A stretch of DNA of 64,000 nt from Burkholderia pyrrocinia (GTDB taxonomy: Bacteria; Pseudomonadota; Gammaproteobacteria; Burkholderiales; Burkholderiaceae), in NCBI RefSeq assembly GCF_018417535.1, contig NZ_CP070977.1:434001-498000 (forward strand), in the 5' to 3' direction. The notes under the pieces are model-generated. The model did no database searches, was not told where the DNA came from, and saw nothing but the letters and a program-made list of their open reading frames with translations. The translations under genes were made by a program, and so were the position numbers. Of the stretch, positions 1 to 9,901 are shown piece by piece (position 1 is the first letter of the stretch; every line of letters begins with the position of its first letter).

Positions 1-1
1 C

Positions 2-19
2 TGGGAGCGCTGGCTCTGA
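2..19 (+). CDS. C-terminal tail of an upstream gene (partial)
   Basis: The first 19 bases can be read as the last five codons (WERWL) and a TGA stop of a gene entering from the left. In Burkholderia a PHP-domain phosphoesterase gene commonly precedes the yciO-like gene, so this may be its end, but five residues cannot identify a family. The frame starting at base 1 is also open, so the assignment is weak. Confidence 0.25.
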   Translation, partial: WERWL

Positions 20-91
20 CACCGGGCGGCCGCCCGCCGCCCGCGTTGTGGCCGACGTGCGCATCCGACTCCCCCCTCTTTACGTGCTTCC

Positions 92-724
92 ATGTCCCAG
101 TTCTTCAGGATTCATCCGGATAATCCGCAGCCGCGCCTGATCAAGCAGGCCGTGGAGATCATCAACAAGGGCGGCGTGATCGCGATGCCGACCGATTCGA
201 GCTATGCGCTCGCGTGCCATCTCGACGACAAGGATGCGGTCGAGCGGGTGCGCCGGATTCGCGGCCTCGACGAGAAACAGCACCTGTCGCTGCTCGTGCG
301 CGACCTGTCGGAGCTCGCCAACTTCGCGATGGTCGACAACCGCCAGTACCGGCAGATCAAGTCGGTCACGCCCGGCCCGTACGTATTCATCCTGCAGGCG
401 ACGAAGGAAGTGCCGCGCCGGCTGTCGCACCCGTCGCGCAAGACGATCGGGCTGCGCGTGCCCGATCACGCGATCACGCTCGCGCTGCTGGAATCGCTCG
501 GCCAACCGTTGCTCGGCACGACGCTGATCCTGCCGCCGGACGACGAACCGCTGAACGATCCCGACGACATCCGTGCGCGGCTCGAGAAGCAGGTCGACCT
601 CGTGATCGACGGCGGCGCGTGCCCGCGCGAACCGTCGACGGTGATCGACCTGACCGGCAACGAGCCGGAACTCGTGCGCGCAGGCCGCGGCGCGCTCGAA
701 CCGTTCGGACTCTCGGCCGCGTAA
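92..724 (+). CDS. yciO: YciO/YrdC/Sua5-family protein
   Basis: The 210-residue product has the YrdC fold signature: an early GGVIAMPTDSSYAL segment (about residues 28-41), KQHLSLLVRDL near residue 62 and a late STVIDLTG motif. The length fits the single-domain YciO type rather than full Sua5, which carries an extra C-terminal domain. YrdC/Sua5 enzymes make threonylcarbamoyl-AMP for the t6A tRNA modification. YciO paralogues share the fold, but their own role is less clear. The ATG start lies near the 5' edge, 49 bp ahead of a site-2 protease gene on the same strand, and it probably belongs to the trpS/dapA gene string. Confidence 0.88.
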   Translation: MSQFFRIHPDNPQPRLIKQAVEIINKGGVIAMPTDSSYALACHLDDKDAVERVRRIRGLDEKQHLSLLVRDLSELANFAMVDNRQYRQIKSVTPGPYVFILQATKEVPRRLSHPSRKTIGLRVPDHAITLALLESLGQPLLGTTLILPPDDEPLNDPDDIRARLEKQVDLVIDGGACPREPSTVIDLTGNEPELVRAGRGALEPFGLSAA

Positions 725-772
725 GCGCGCCGTTCCATTTTTGCGCGAGTGCGCTTGTTACAATAACGCGAT

Positions 773-1435
773 ATGGATGCTTCCCTGATACAGACCATCG
801 CCGTCTACGCGCTGCCCGTGATCTTCGCGATCACGTTGCACGAGGCCGCGCACGGCTACGCCGCCCGCCTGCTCGGCGACAACACCGCCTACGTGATGGG
901 GCGCGTGTCGTTCAATCCGATGCGCCACATCGATCCGATCGGCACGATCGCGATCCCGCTCGCGATGTATTTCCTGACGGGCGGCGCGTTCCTGTTCGGC
1001 TATGCGAAACCGGTGCCGGTTTCGTTCGGCAACCTGCGCAACCCGCGCTGGGGCAGCCTGTGGGTAGCGTTCGCGGGCCCGGCGTGCAATTTCGTGCAGG
1101 CGCTGATCTGGGGCCTGCTGACCCTCGTGCTGCCCGCGGTCGGCATCGACGAACCGTTCTTCACGCGGATGGCGTTTGCCGGCGTCAGCGCGAACCTCGT
1201 GCTCGGCGTGCTGAACCTGTTTCCGCTGCCGCCGCTCGACGGCGGCCGCATCCTGGCGGCGCTGCTGCCCCCGAAGCAATCGATCGCGCTGTCGCGCATC
1301 GAGCCGTACGGTTTCATCATCGTCCTCGTGCTGGTCGCGACGGGCGTGCTGACGAACTTCTGGCTGCGCCCGCTCGTCAACGTCGGCTATGCCGTGCTGA
1401 GCGCCATCCTGTCTCCATTCGCCTCGCTTTTCTAA
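773..1435 (+). CDS. Site-2 protease (M50) family membrane metalloprotease
   Basis: The 220-residue protein is strongly hydrophobic with several membrane segments. It shows the M50 zinc motif HEAAH (about residue 23) and the second motif LPPLDGGRI (about residue 155), where the Asp is the third zinc ligand. There is no PDZ domain, so it is the short S2P class and not RseP. Such enzymes cleave substrates within the membrane; no substrate can be inferred. It ends 8 bp before trpS and is probably cotranscribed with it, as in other Burkholderia. Confidence 0.9.
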   Translation: MDASLIQTIAVYALPVIFAITLHEAAHGYAARLLGDNTAYVMGRVSFNPMRHIDPIGTIAIPLAMYFLTGGAFLFGYAKPVPVSFGNLRNPRWGSLWVAFAGPACNFVQALIWGLLTLVLPAVGIDEPFFTRMAFAGVSANLVLGVLNLFPLPPLDGGRILAALLPPKQSIALSRIEPYGFIIVLVLVATGVLTNFWLRPLVNVGYAVLSAILSPFASLF

Positions 1436-1443
1436 CGACAATC

Positions 1444-2646
<1,203 letters not shown>

Positions 2647-2655
2647 TCCGACTGC

Positions 2656-3258
2656 ATGAGCGAATCCCTCATCGCCGCCGCGGGCGGCCACGTCGCACCG
2701 GCCGAGCCGTCGCGCTGGGTCGCCCGGTGGTCGCGGCTCGTTCCAGCCGGCGGCGCGGTGCTTGACGTCGCCGCGGGCGGCGGCCGCCATGCGCGCTGGT
2801 TCGCGTCGCACGGGCATCCGGTCGTCGCGCTCGACCGCGACCCGGCCGCGCTGGCCGCGTTGCGCGCGATCGCGGGCGTCGATGCCCGCGCCGCGGACCT
2901 CGAAGGCGCGCCGTGGCCGCTGCCGGCCGGCGAGCGGTTTTCGGCCGTGATCGTCGCTCATTATCTGCATCGTCCGCTCTGGCCCCATCTGCTCGATGCG
3001 GTGGCCCCGGGCGGCGTGCTCATCTACGAAACTTTCGCGCAAGGAAACGAAACGGTCGGCAAACCGTCCAACCCCGCGTTCCTGCTCGCCCCGGGCGAAC
3101 TGCTGGACGCCGTGCACGGCCGCCTGCGGGTGGTCGCGTACGAGGACGGTTTCGTCGCCGCGCCGCGCGAGGCGTTCGTCCAGCGGCTCTGCGCAGTGCG
3201 CGAGGGCGCGACCCCGAAGGCGGGGGCGGGAATTCCACGTTACGAACTGCCCGGCTAA
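2656..3258 (+). CDS. Class I SAM-dependent methyltransferase
   Basis: The 200-residue product has a Rossmann methyltransferase core. Motif I is [12 protein letters not shown] (about residues 35-46), followed by an acidic strand end (ALDRD) that would bind the SAM ribose, and a later [11 protein letters not shown] segment at the motif IV position. The small size and lack of an added domain match TehB-like enzymes. The substrate is unknown. It lies between trpS (9 bp gap) and dapA (46 bp gap) on the same strand. Confidence 0.87.
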   Translation: MSESLIAAAGGHVAPAEPSRWVARWSRLVPAGGAVLDVAAGGGRHARWFASHGHPVVALDRDPAALAALRAIAGVDARAADLEGAPWPLPAGERFSAVIVAHYLHRPLWPHLLDAVAPGGVLIYETFAQGNETVGKPSNPAFLLAPGELLDAVHGRLRVVAYEDGFVAAPREAFVQRLCAVREGATPKAGAGIPRYELPG

Positions 3259-3263
3259 TCCGC

Positions 3264-3269
3264 TACAAT
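3264..3269 (+). promoter_or_regulatory. Candidate -10 box ahead of dapA
   Basis: TACAAT lies about 36 bp before the dapA start in the short gap after the methyltransferase gene. No convincing -35 hexamer is seen at 16-18 bp, so this is tentative. Confidence 0.3.
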
Positions 3270-3304
3270 CTCAACGTTTACCGGTACACAATCAATCGCG
3301 TTTC

Positions 3305-4210
<906 letters not shown>

Positions 4211-4321
4211 TGCCGACGCGGCCGTGTCCTGCGGCCGCCGGCTCGACCCCTGATCAACCCGCACCGGCCGGCTCCGTCCGGCGCCGCTCCTGACGAGCGT
4301 TCAAGCAAGACGAAGGATTTC

Positions 4322-5464
4322 ATGAAACGTTTCGCCATTTCCTCTCGCGCCATCCAGATGTCGGTGGTGGCGCTGGCGCTGGGCGCGCTCGCCGGCTGCG
4401 ATACGCTGAACGACTATCTGGCCCCCGACCGGGTCAACTACAAGAACACCGGTTCGGCGCCGCCGCTCGCGGTGCCGAGCGACCTGAAGCCGGTGCCGAC
4501 GACCCAGCAGTTCGTCGCGCCGCCGACCAACGCCGGGCTCGGCACGCTGCCGCCGCGGGTCACGACGCAGGCCGGCAATGCGACCGACGGCATTCCGAGC
4601 GCGCAGGATCCGCTCGGCATGCACATCGAGCGTGACGGCGATCGCCGCTGGCTCGTCGTCGATGGCCGGACGCCCGAGCAGTTGTGGCCGATCCTGAAGG
4701 ACTTCTGGCAGGAGAACGGCTTCTCGCTGAAGACCGACGCGCCGTCGACGGGCATCATGGCCACCGACTGGGCCGAGAACCGCGCGAACATTCCCGACGA
4801 CTGGTTCCGCCGCACGATCGGCAAGGTCATCGATTTCGCGTACTCGTCCGGCACGCGCGACCGTTTCCGTACGCTCGTGAACCGCACGTCGGAAGGCAAC
4901 ACCGACATCTCCATCACGCATAGCGCGATGGAAGAAATGATGGTCGGTCCGCAGGGCGGCACGTCGTCGCGCTGGGAAGAGCGTCCGCGCAACCCGGTGC
5001 TCGAAGCCGTGTTCCTGTCGAAGCTGATGCAGAAGTTCGGCCTGACCGACGCGCAGGCGAAGCAACTGCTGACCGATGCGCGTCCCGCGACGGCACCGGC
5101 GCAGGTGAGCGACACGAGCAGCGGCGCAACGCTGCAACTGGCCGAGTCGTTCGACCGTGCGTGGCTGCGCGTGGGCCTTGCGCTCGACCGTACCAACTTC
5201 ACGGTCGACAATCGCGACCGCGAGAAGGGCGTGTACACCGTGCGTTATGCGAATTCGATGGAAGAGCTCAAGCGCGACGGCCTGTTCGGCAAGCTGTTCT
5301 ACGGCGGTCCGGCGGCGGCAAAGCCGGGCAGGGAATTCCTGGTCAACGTGCGCGCGCAAGGCAACGGCGGCACGCAGGTCGCGGTGGTCGGCGCAAACGG
5401 CCAGGTCGACAACTCGTCGGACGCGCAGCGGATCATTTCGCTGCTGCACGCGCAGTTGAACTGA
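4322..5464 (+). CDS. bamC: Outer-membrane protein assembly factor BamC
   Basis: The 380-residue lipoprotein has a type II signal peptide ending in the lipobox LAGC (Cys about residue 26), followed by an unstructured stretch and two BamC helix-grip domains. The N-terminal region after the cysteine (DYLAPDRVNYKNTGSAPPL) resembles the conserved segment of BamC that contacts BamD. BamC is a subunit of the BAM complex, which inserts beta-barrel proteins into the outer membrane. Its position right after dapA supports the call. The next gene starts 5 bp after its stop. Confidence 0.93.
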   Translation: MKRFAISSRAIQMSVVALALGALAGCDTLNDYLAPDRVNYKNTGSAPPLAVPSDLKPVPTTQQFVAPPTNAGLGTLPPRVTTQAGNATDGIPSAQDPLGMHIERDGDRRWLVVDGRTPEQLWPILKDFWQENGFSLKTDAPSTGIMATDWAENRANIPDDWFRRTIGKVIDFAYSSGTRDRFRTLVNRTSEGNTDISITHSAMEEMMVGPQGGTSSRWEERPRNPVLEAVFLSKLMQKFGLTDAQAKQLLTDARPATAPAQVSDTSSGATLQLAESFDRAWLRVGLALDRTNFTVDNRDREKGVYTVRYANSMEELKRDGLFGKLFYGGPAAAKPGREFLVNVRAQGNGGTQVAVVGANGQVDNSSDAQRIISLLHAQLN

Positions 5465-5468
5465 GCGC

Positions 5469-6245
5469 GTGCGATTCGCCAGCCTCGGAAGCGGCAGCGA
5501 AGGCAACGCGCTGGTCGTCGAGGCCTCGAGCGGCACGACGACCACCCGCGTGCTGCTCGACTGCGGCTTTTCTGCCAAGGAGGTCGAGCGCCGGCTCGGC
5601 CGACTGAATCTCGGCATCGACGATCTCGATGCGATTCTCATCACCCATGAACACAGCGACCACGTCGGCAGTGCGCTGACGCTCGCCCGGCGCGCGTCGC
5701 TGCCGCTCTACATGAGCTGGGGCACCGCGCGCGCGGTAGGCGCGGACGAGGCCGATGTCGATCTCCACGTGCTGTGGGGCGACGAGACGGCCTCGATACG
5801 CGATCTGGCCGTGATGCCCTATACGGTCCCTCACGATGCGCGGGAACCGCTCCAATTCGTCTTTATGGACGGCTGCCGCCGGCTCGGCGTGCTGACGGAC
5901 GTCGGGATGGCCACGTCGCACATCACGGCCGTCCTGAGCGGCTGTGACGCGCTGGTGCTCGAATCCAACCACGACACCGCGATGCTGGCCGCGAGCCGCT
6001 ATCCGCAGTCGCTGAAGGCGCGGATCGGCGGCAACCACGGTCACCTGAGCAACGACGCGGCGGCCGACATCCTCGCGTCGCTCGAACGCAGCCGCCTCCA
6101 GCACCTGGTCGCGGCGCACCTGAGCCAGCAGAACAACCTGCCGGAACTGGCCCGCCAGGCGTTTGCCGGCGTGCTGGGGACGAGTGGGGATGAGGTGGTC
6201 GTGGCCACGCAGGACGCGGGGTTCGACTGGCTGATGCTCGGCTGA
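5469..6245 (+). CDS. MBL-fold metallohydrolase (YycJ/WalJ-like)
   Basis: The 258-residue protein begins with the glycine-rich SLGSGSEGNA segment typical of YycJ-like proteins and carries the metallo-beta-lactamase zinc motif THEHSDH (about residues 59-65). Later metal-ligand regions are seen in LESNHD and GNHGHLSND. Relatives are predicted nucleases or phosphodiesterases. The start is a GTG five bases after bamC, which implies translational coupling. A strong hairpin terminator lies about 75 bp downstream and closes this operon. Confidence 0.88.
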   Translation: MRFASLGSGSEGNALVVEASSGTTTTRVLLDCGFSAKEVERRLGRLNLGIDDLDAILITHEHSDHVGSALTLARRASLPLYMSWGTARAVGADEADVDLHVLWGDETASIRDLAVMPYTVPHDAREPLQFVFMDGCRRLGVLTDVGMATSHITAVLSGCDALVLESNHDTAMLAASRYPQSLKARIGGNHGHLSNDAAADILASLERSRLQHLVAAHLSQQNNLPELARQAFAGVLGTSGDEVVVATQDAGFDWLMLG

Positions 6246-6311
6246 GCCGGGCAGGGCCGCTGCGGCGGCCCGGTGCGACTGCCGGGCGATCGATCCGGAA
6301 GCCGCGGACGT

Positions 6312-6342
6312 AAAAAAACCGGCCCTCGGGCCGGTTTTTTTT
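6312..6342 (+). terminator. Bidirectional rho-independent terminator
   Basis: A perfect 6-bp stem (CCGGCC/GGCCGG with a CTCG tetraloop) is preceded by seven A and followed by eight T. It can therefore stop transcription from both sides. It lies between the end of the bamC-MBL operon and the converging alanine-rich lipoprotein gene. Confidence 0.93.
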
Positions 6343-6359
6343 CAGCTGATGCTGAAGGC

Positions 6360-6623
6360 TTACTGGCTTGCGCCCGAAGCCGGAGCAGCCGTCGCTGCCG
6401 AAGCAGCCGACGCCACTGCAGCAGCAGCGTCGCTCGCAGCAGCAACTGCCGACGATGCAGCAGCCGAAGCGTCGCTCGCAGCACCAGCAACTGCCGAAGC
6501 AGCCGTCGAAGCAGCAGCAGCCGCGTCGCTTGCAGCCGACGAAGCAGCTTGATCAGCGCTCTTGTTGCAAGCAGCCAGTGCAACAGCAGCCAACAGGGAA
6601 GCTACGAGGAGGGATTTCTTCAT
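6360..6623 (-). CDS. Alanine-rich small lipoprotein
   Basis: The 87-residue product has a short signal peptide and the lipobox LAAC (Cys about 18). The rest is almost only Ala, Ser, Asp and Val in a quasi-repeat of SDAAAA/SAASA units. That pattern suggests a long alanine-zipper helix like those of small murein-type lipoproteins, though no Lpp-like lysine end is present. The ATG at 6623 is preferred over an in-frame GTG two codons earlier because AAGGA lies seven bases before it. The gene converges on the shared terminator. Function is unknown. Confidence 0.75.
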   Translation of the reverse strand: MKKSLLVASLLAAVALAACNKSADQAASSAASDAAAAASTAASAVAGAASDASAAASSAVAAASDAAAAVASAASAATAAPASGASQ

Positions 6624-6854
6624 GATCACGTCCTTTTATGGTTAAAGGTAAGCAACAGCGCGAAACAATACCGGTAATGTGCTCCAACACCGACCTGGGC
6701 CGCTGGTGGAGACGCACTTCTAGAGCGTGAATCTTCCCTACGGCTTGGGCGGAAATTATATGCACTTTCCTATCGACCGTCGACAAATGCGGGGTCAATA
6801 CGTTGTCTTTCCCATACAGAATTTGATCCGTACGGGCATACGGGGCGACTCACA

Positions 6855-8075
6855 CTAATTCCGGTCTCCGACCCGTATCCAGCCCGCACGATACCACTCG
6901 TGCAACAAGGCTGTCATTGAGGGAACCCGGGATAGTGTTACAAACCGTTTCGCCTCCATCTGGCGTTGATTGGCCAATTCGGGCAGCCATTCGCCGGCTT
7001 GCTCGAGCGGTCCTTCCTCGCCATTAATGAAGTACGAGCGCGCGTTATACATCAATGCGGCCCTTCTGTCGAGACTCACGCCACGGCGCGATGCGTGCGT
7101 GACGAACGCGGCCTCGGACAGCGGGCGCGCGGGCGGGTCGAATACGACGCTCGGCTTGGGCTCGCTCAGGTAGCAGCCGAGGAATTCGGCGACGTCGCGC
7201 TTGCGCCAGCGGATGGCGTCGACGATCTCGGCAACGCGCTCGACCATCGCCGGCGGCAGTTGCGCGGGCGTGTCGACGGCCGGCTGCTTCGGATCGCGGT
7301 AGAGGTCGTCGCCGCCGCCGTCGCGCAGGCCGCCACGCTCCGCGAGATAGTACAGGAATTGGGCGCCCAGTTCGCCGGCGGACGGGGCCCGGAAGCCGAT
7401 CGAGCAGGTCATGCATTCGCCTTCGGCGACGCCGTCGTGCGCGATGTGGGGCGGCAGGTACAGCATGTCGCCGGGCTCCAGCACCCATTCGTCGCTCGGC
7501 TCGAAGTTTTCGAGGATCTTCAGCGGCACGTCCGGCTGCAGCGACAGATCCTTCTGCGCACCGACGCGCCAGCGGCGCCGGCCATCGACCTGCAACAGGA
7601 ATACATCATACGAATCGAAGTGCGGGCCGACGCCGCCGCCGTCGGTCGCATACGAGATCATCAGGTCGTCCAGGCGCGCGTCGGGGACGAAGCGGAAGCG
7701 GTCGAGCAACGCGCGTGCCGCATCGACGTGCAGGTCGAGCCCCTGCACGAGCAGGGTCCAGGCCTTGCGCGTGACGGCGGGCAGCGAGCCCGGCTCGAAC
7801 GGCCCGTGCGCCAGTTGCCACTTGTTACGAAAATGGGTGATCAGTCGCGATTCCGCGTCATAGTCGGATGCGAGTTCGAACAGCGCATCGCGCGTGACCG
7901 GCGACGCGACGCCGGGGATAGCCTGGCGGATCAGGAGCGGCTTCTTCTGCCAGTAGTCGCGCATGAATTGCGACGGCGTGAGACCGCCGAGCAGCGGTGT
8001 GGGAAGATCGGAAGGCGGCGCGCCGAACGGGGCGGCAGCGGCATCCCGCGGTTCGGCTTGAGACCGGTTGCGCAT
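6855..8075 (-). CDS. JmjC/cupin ribosomal oxygenase-like protein (RoxA/YcfD family)
   Basis: The 406-residue protein has the YcfD/RoxA layout. The N-terminal segment FMRDYWQKKPLLIRQ is typical of the family, the Fe(II)-binding motif is seen in GPHFDSYDVFLLQ (His and Asp) and the second His lies in YLPPHIAHDG. E. coli YcfD is a 2-oxoglutarate-dependent arginine hydroxylase acting on ribosomal protein uL16; the same role is inferred here. The ATG at 8075 was chosen from several in-frame starts because those upstream would run into the promoter of the divergent FKBP gene. Confidence 0.85.
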   Translation of the reverse strand: MRNRSQAEPRDAAAAPFGAPPSDLPTPLLGGLTPSQFMRDYWQKKPLLIRQAIPGVASPVTRDALFELASDYDAESRLITHFRNKWQLAHGPFEPGSLPAVTRKAWTLLVQGLDLHVDAARALLDRFRFVPDARLDDLMISYATDGGGVGPHFDSYDVFLLQVDGRRRWRVGAQKDLSLQPDVPLKILENFEPSDEWVLEPGDMLYLPPHIAHDGVAEGECMTCSIGFRAPSAGELGAQFLYYLAERGGLRDGGGDDLYRDPKQPAVDTPAQLPPAMVERVAEIVDAIRWRKRDVAEFLGCYLSEPKPSVVFDPPARPLSEAAFVTHASRRGVSLDRRAALMYNARSYFINGEEGPLEQAGEWLPELANQRQMEAKRFVTLSRVPSMTALLHEWYRAGWIRVGDRN

Positions 8076-8077
8076 CG

Positions 8078-8083
8078 TATAAT
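8078..8083 (+). promoter_or_regulatory. Consensus -10 box in the cupin/FKBP divergent region
   Basis: A perfect TATAAT lies 25 bp before the FKBP start and directly next to the start codon of the divergent cupin gene. No clear -35 box is visible at 17 bp. Confidence 0.5.
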
Positions 8084-8107
8084 GAGACTTGTATTTGGGA
8101 GAATTGG

Positions 8108-8650
8108 ATGAAAATCGCAAAAAACACCGTCGTGTCGGTCACTTACAAGCTGTCGGATGCACAGGGCAATCTGATCGAGGAAAGCGACGAGCCGATGGTC
8201 TATCTGCACGGCGGCTATGATGGCACGTTCCCCAAGATCGAGGAACAGCTCGACGGGCAGGAGCCGGGTTACCAGGCGCAGATTCAGCTCGAGCCGCAGG
8301 ACGCGTTCGGCGACTACGATCCCGAACTCGTGAAGGTCGAGCCGCGCGATCGTTTCCCCGAGCCGCTCGAAGTGGGCATGCAGTTCGAAGGCACGCCGGA
8401 AGACGGCGACGAGGAAGTCGATTCGCTGATCTATACGGTCACCGACGTCGCCGAAGACAAGGTCGTGCTCGACGGCAATCACCCGCTGGCAGGCATGGCG
8501 CTGCGTTTCGCACTCACGGTGAAGGACGTTCGCGAAGCAACCGAAGACGAAATCGAGCATGAGCACGCGCATGGCGCGGAAGGGCTCGAGATCGTCGACG
8601 AGGACGAAGACGAAGACGGCGAAGCGCCGTCAGGGCGCACCCTGCACTGA
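8108..8650 (+). CDS. SlyD-like FKBP-type peptidyl-prolyl isomerase
   Basis: The 180-residue protein starts MKIAKNTVVSVTYKL and has the SlyD arrangement: an FKBP half, an inserted flap (about residues 70-130, with AFGDYDPELV) and the conserved NHPLAG motif where the chain returns to the FKBP domain. An acidic, His-containing tail (HEHAHG, then EDEDED) could bind metal, as SlyD tails do. Such proteins combine prolyl isomerase and chaperone activity. The last 21 bases overlap, tail to tail, the phosphoesterase gene on the other strand. Confidence 0.93.
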   Translation: MKIAKNTVVSVTYKLSDAQGNLIEESDEPMVYLHGGYDGTFPKIEEQLDGQEPGYQAQIQLEPQDAFGDYDPELVKVEPRDRFPEPLEVGMQFEGTPEDGDEEVDSLIYTVTDVAEDKVVLDGNHPLAGMALRFALTVKDVREATEDEIEHEHAHGAEGLEIVDEDEDEDGEAPSGRTLH

Positions 8651-9901
8651 GCTCGCAGGCTGGCCGGGCGCCGGCCCCGATGCAGGGGGCGGTGCCGGCC
8701 ACGACGCGCCGCCGGGTGCGGCGCCGTCACCCTGCAGCGGCGGCGCGACCGACGACGAGTCGGGCAGCGCCGGCAACGCGGGGATTTCCGGCATCTGCGG
8801 CAGCGGGACATCGTCGTGCGGCACGAGCGGCAGCGCGGGCGGCACCGGCAGGTTCTTCGGCACCTCCTGCAGGCTCACGTTGAAGATCGTCTGCCGGGCC
8901 GGCGACACGCTCACCTTGACCCACTGATTCGCCGGATGACGCGGTCCGATCGCGACGCGCGTCACGTTCCCTACCAGTTCACCGTCGTCGGCCCGCAGCG
9001 GACGATCGATCAGAAAGCCGTTCGCAAGCGGTTCGCCGCTTGCGTGCATCACCAGTATCGGGCCGCGGAACGTCGCCGCCGCCTTCACCAGCGTTCGTTT
9101 CAACTCACGGAAGCCGTCACGCACGCGCGGCCGGTTGAAACGCAGCCATGCGAACCGCTCCGAGCGTTCATGGCGTTCGAATTGCGGATCGCCCTCGAAA
9201 ATCACCACCATCGCACGCGCTTCGCGCCGCTTCGCGTATTCGGCCGCGTGGTCGATCCAGAAGCCGTTCGCGATGACGCGGTCCTCGAATTCGCCGTTGC
9301 GGCCGCCGGCCGTCAGGAAGTGATTGTTCGGCGCCGGTGCGTTGAGTGCGACATAGACGATGTCGTCGCGCATCCAGCGCGCGTTTTCGCGATACGGCCG
9401 GAACCGCGCGATTTCGCTTTCCCGCGTGATCTGCAGCGCGCCGGGGTCGGGCAGCGCCGAATCGGCGAGCAGCGTCTGCCGCAGGAAGTCGAGCCGCTCG
9501 ACCGGATCGTAGCTGCCGCCGGCCACGGTGTTGCACGTCGCCCAGTCGTCGTGGCCGGGGATGAATACGAGCGGCACGCGTGCGGCGTCCAGGATCGCGC
9601 CGCGCTGCGAATACAACGCATCGCGGCATGCTTCCTTCGAGCCCTTGAGATCGCCTGCATAGACGACGAAAGCGAGGTTGCGCTCGCGCGCGATCGCATC
9701 GAGCAGCCGCTGGGCCGCCGGTTCGTCCGCCGGGACGTTGATCACGCCCGACACGACCGCGAACGAGTAGGGCGCGGTGGCGCGCTTCGGCGGTGCTGCC
9801 AGCGCGCCGGCCTGCGCGAGCGCGAGCGCCGCCGAAGCGAGCGCGGCGGCAGCGCGGGCAGGCAGGCGCCGCGGGATGCGCTTACGCGTGCCCGTCGGCA
9901 T
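8630..9901 (-). CDS. Metallophosphoesterase-like exported protein
   Basis: The 423-residue protein has a signal sequence (basic start, then a run of Ala/Leu ending at ALAAP) and calcineurin-type motifs: VVYAGDLKG (about residue 80) and PGHDDW, which stands where GNHE/D usually occurs. The last 80 residues are proline-rich and probably disordered. Its ATG at 9901 lies inside the last codons of mutS, so the two genes are coupled. The 3' end overlaps the converging FKBP gene by 21 bp. Substrate unknown. Confidence 0.8.
   Translation of the reverse strand: MPTGTRKRIPRRLPARAAAALASAALALAQAGALAAPPKRATAPYSFAVVSGVINVPADEPAAQRLLDAIARERNLAFVVYAGDLKGSKEACRDALYSQRGAILDAARVPLVFIPGHDDWATCNTVAGGSYDPVERLDFLRQTLLADSALPDPGALQITRESEIARFRPYRENARWMRDDIVYVALNAPAPNNHFLTAGGRNGEFEDRVIANGFWIDHAAEYAKRREARAMVVIFEGDPQFERHERSERFAWLRFNRPRVRDGFRELKRTLVKAAATFRGPILVMHASGEPLANGFLIDRPLRADDGELVGNVTRVAIGPRHPANQWVKVSVSPARQTIFNVSLQEVPKNLPVPPALPLVPHDDVPLPQMPEIPALPALPDSSSVAPPLQGDGAAPGGASWPAPPPASGPAPGQPASSVQGAP

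Noticed and set aside
758..1441. Long open frame antisense to the site-2 protease gene
   Set aside because: It is a mirror of high-GC codon bias; it is Arg/Gln-rich with no domain, and the plus strand has an M50 protease.
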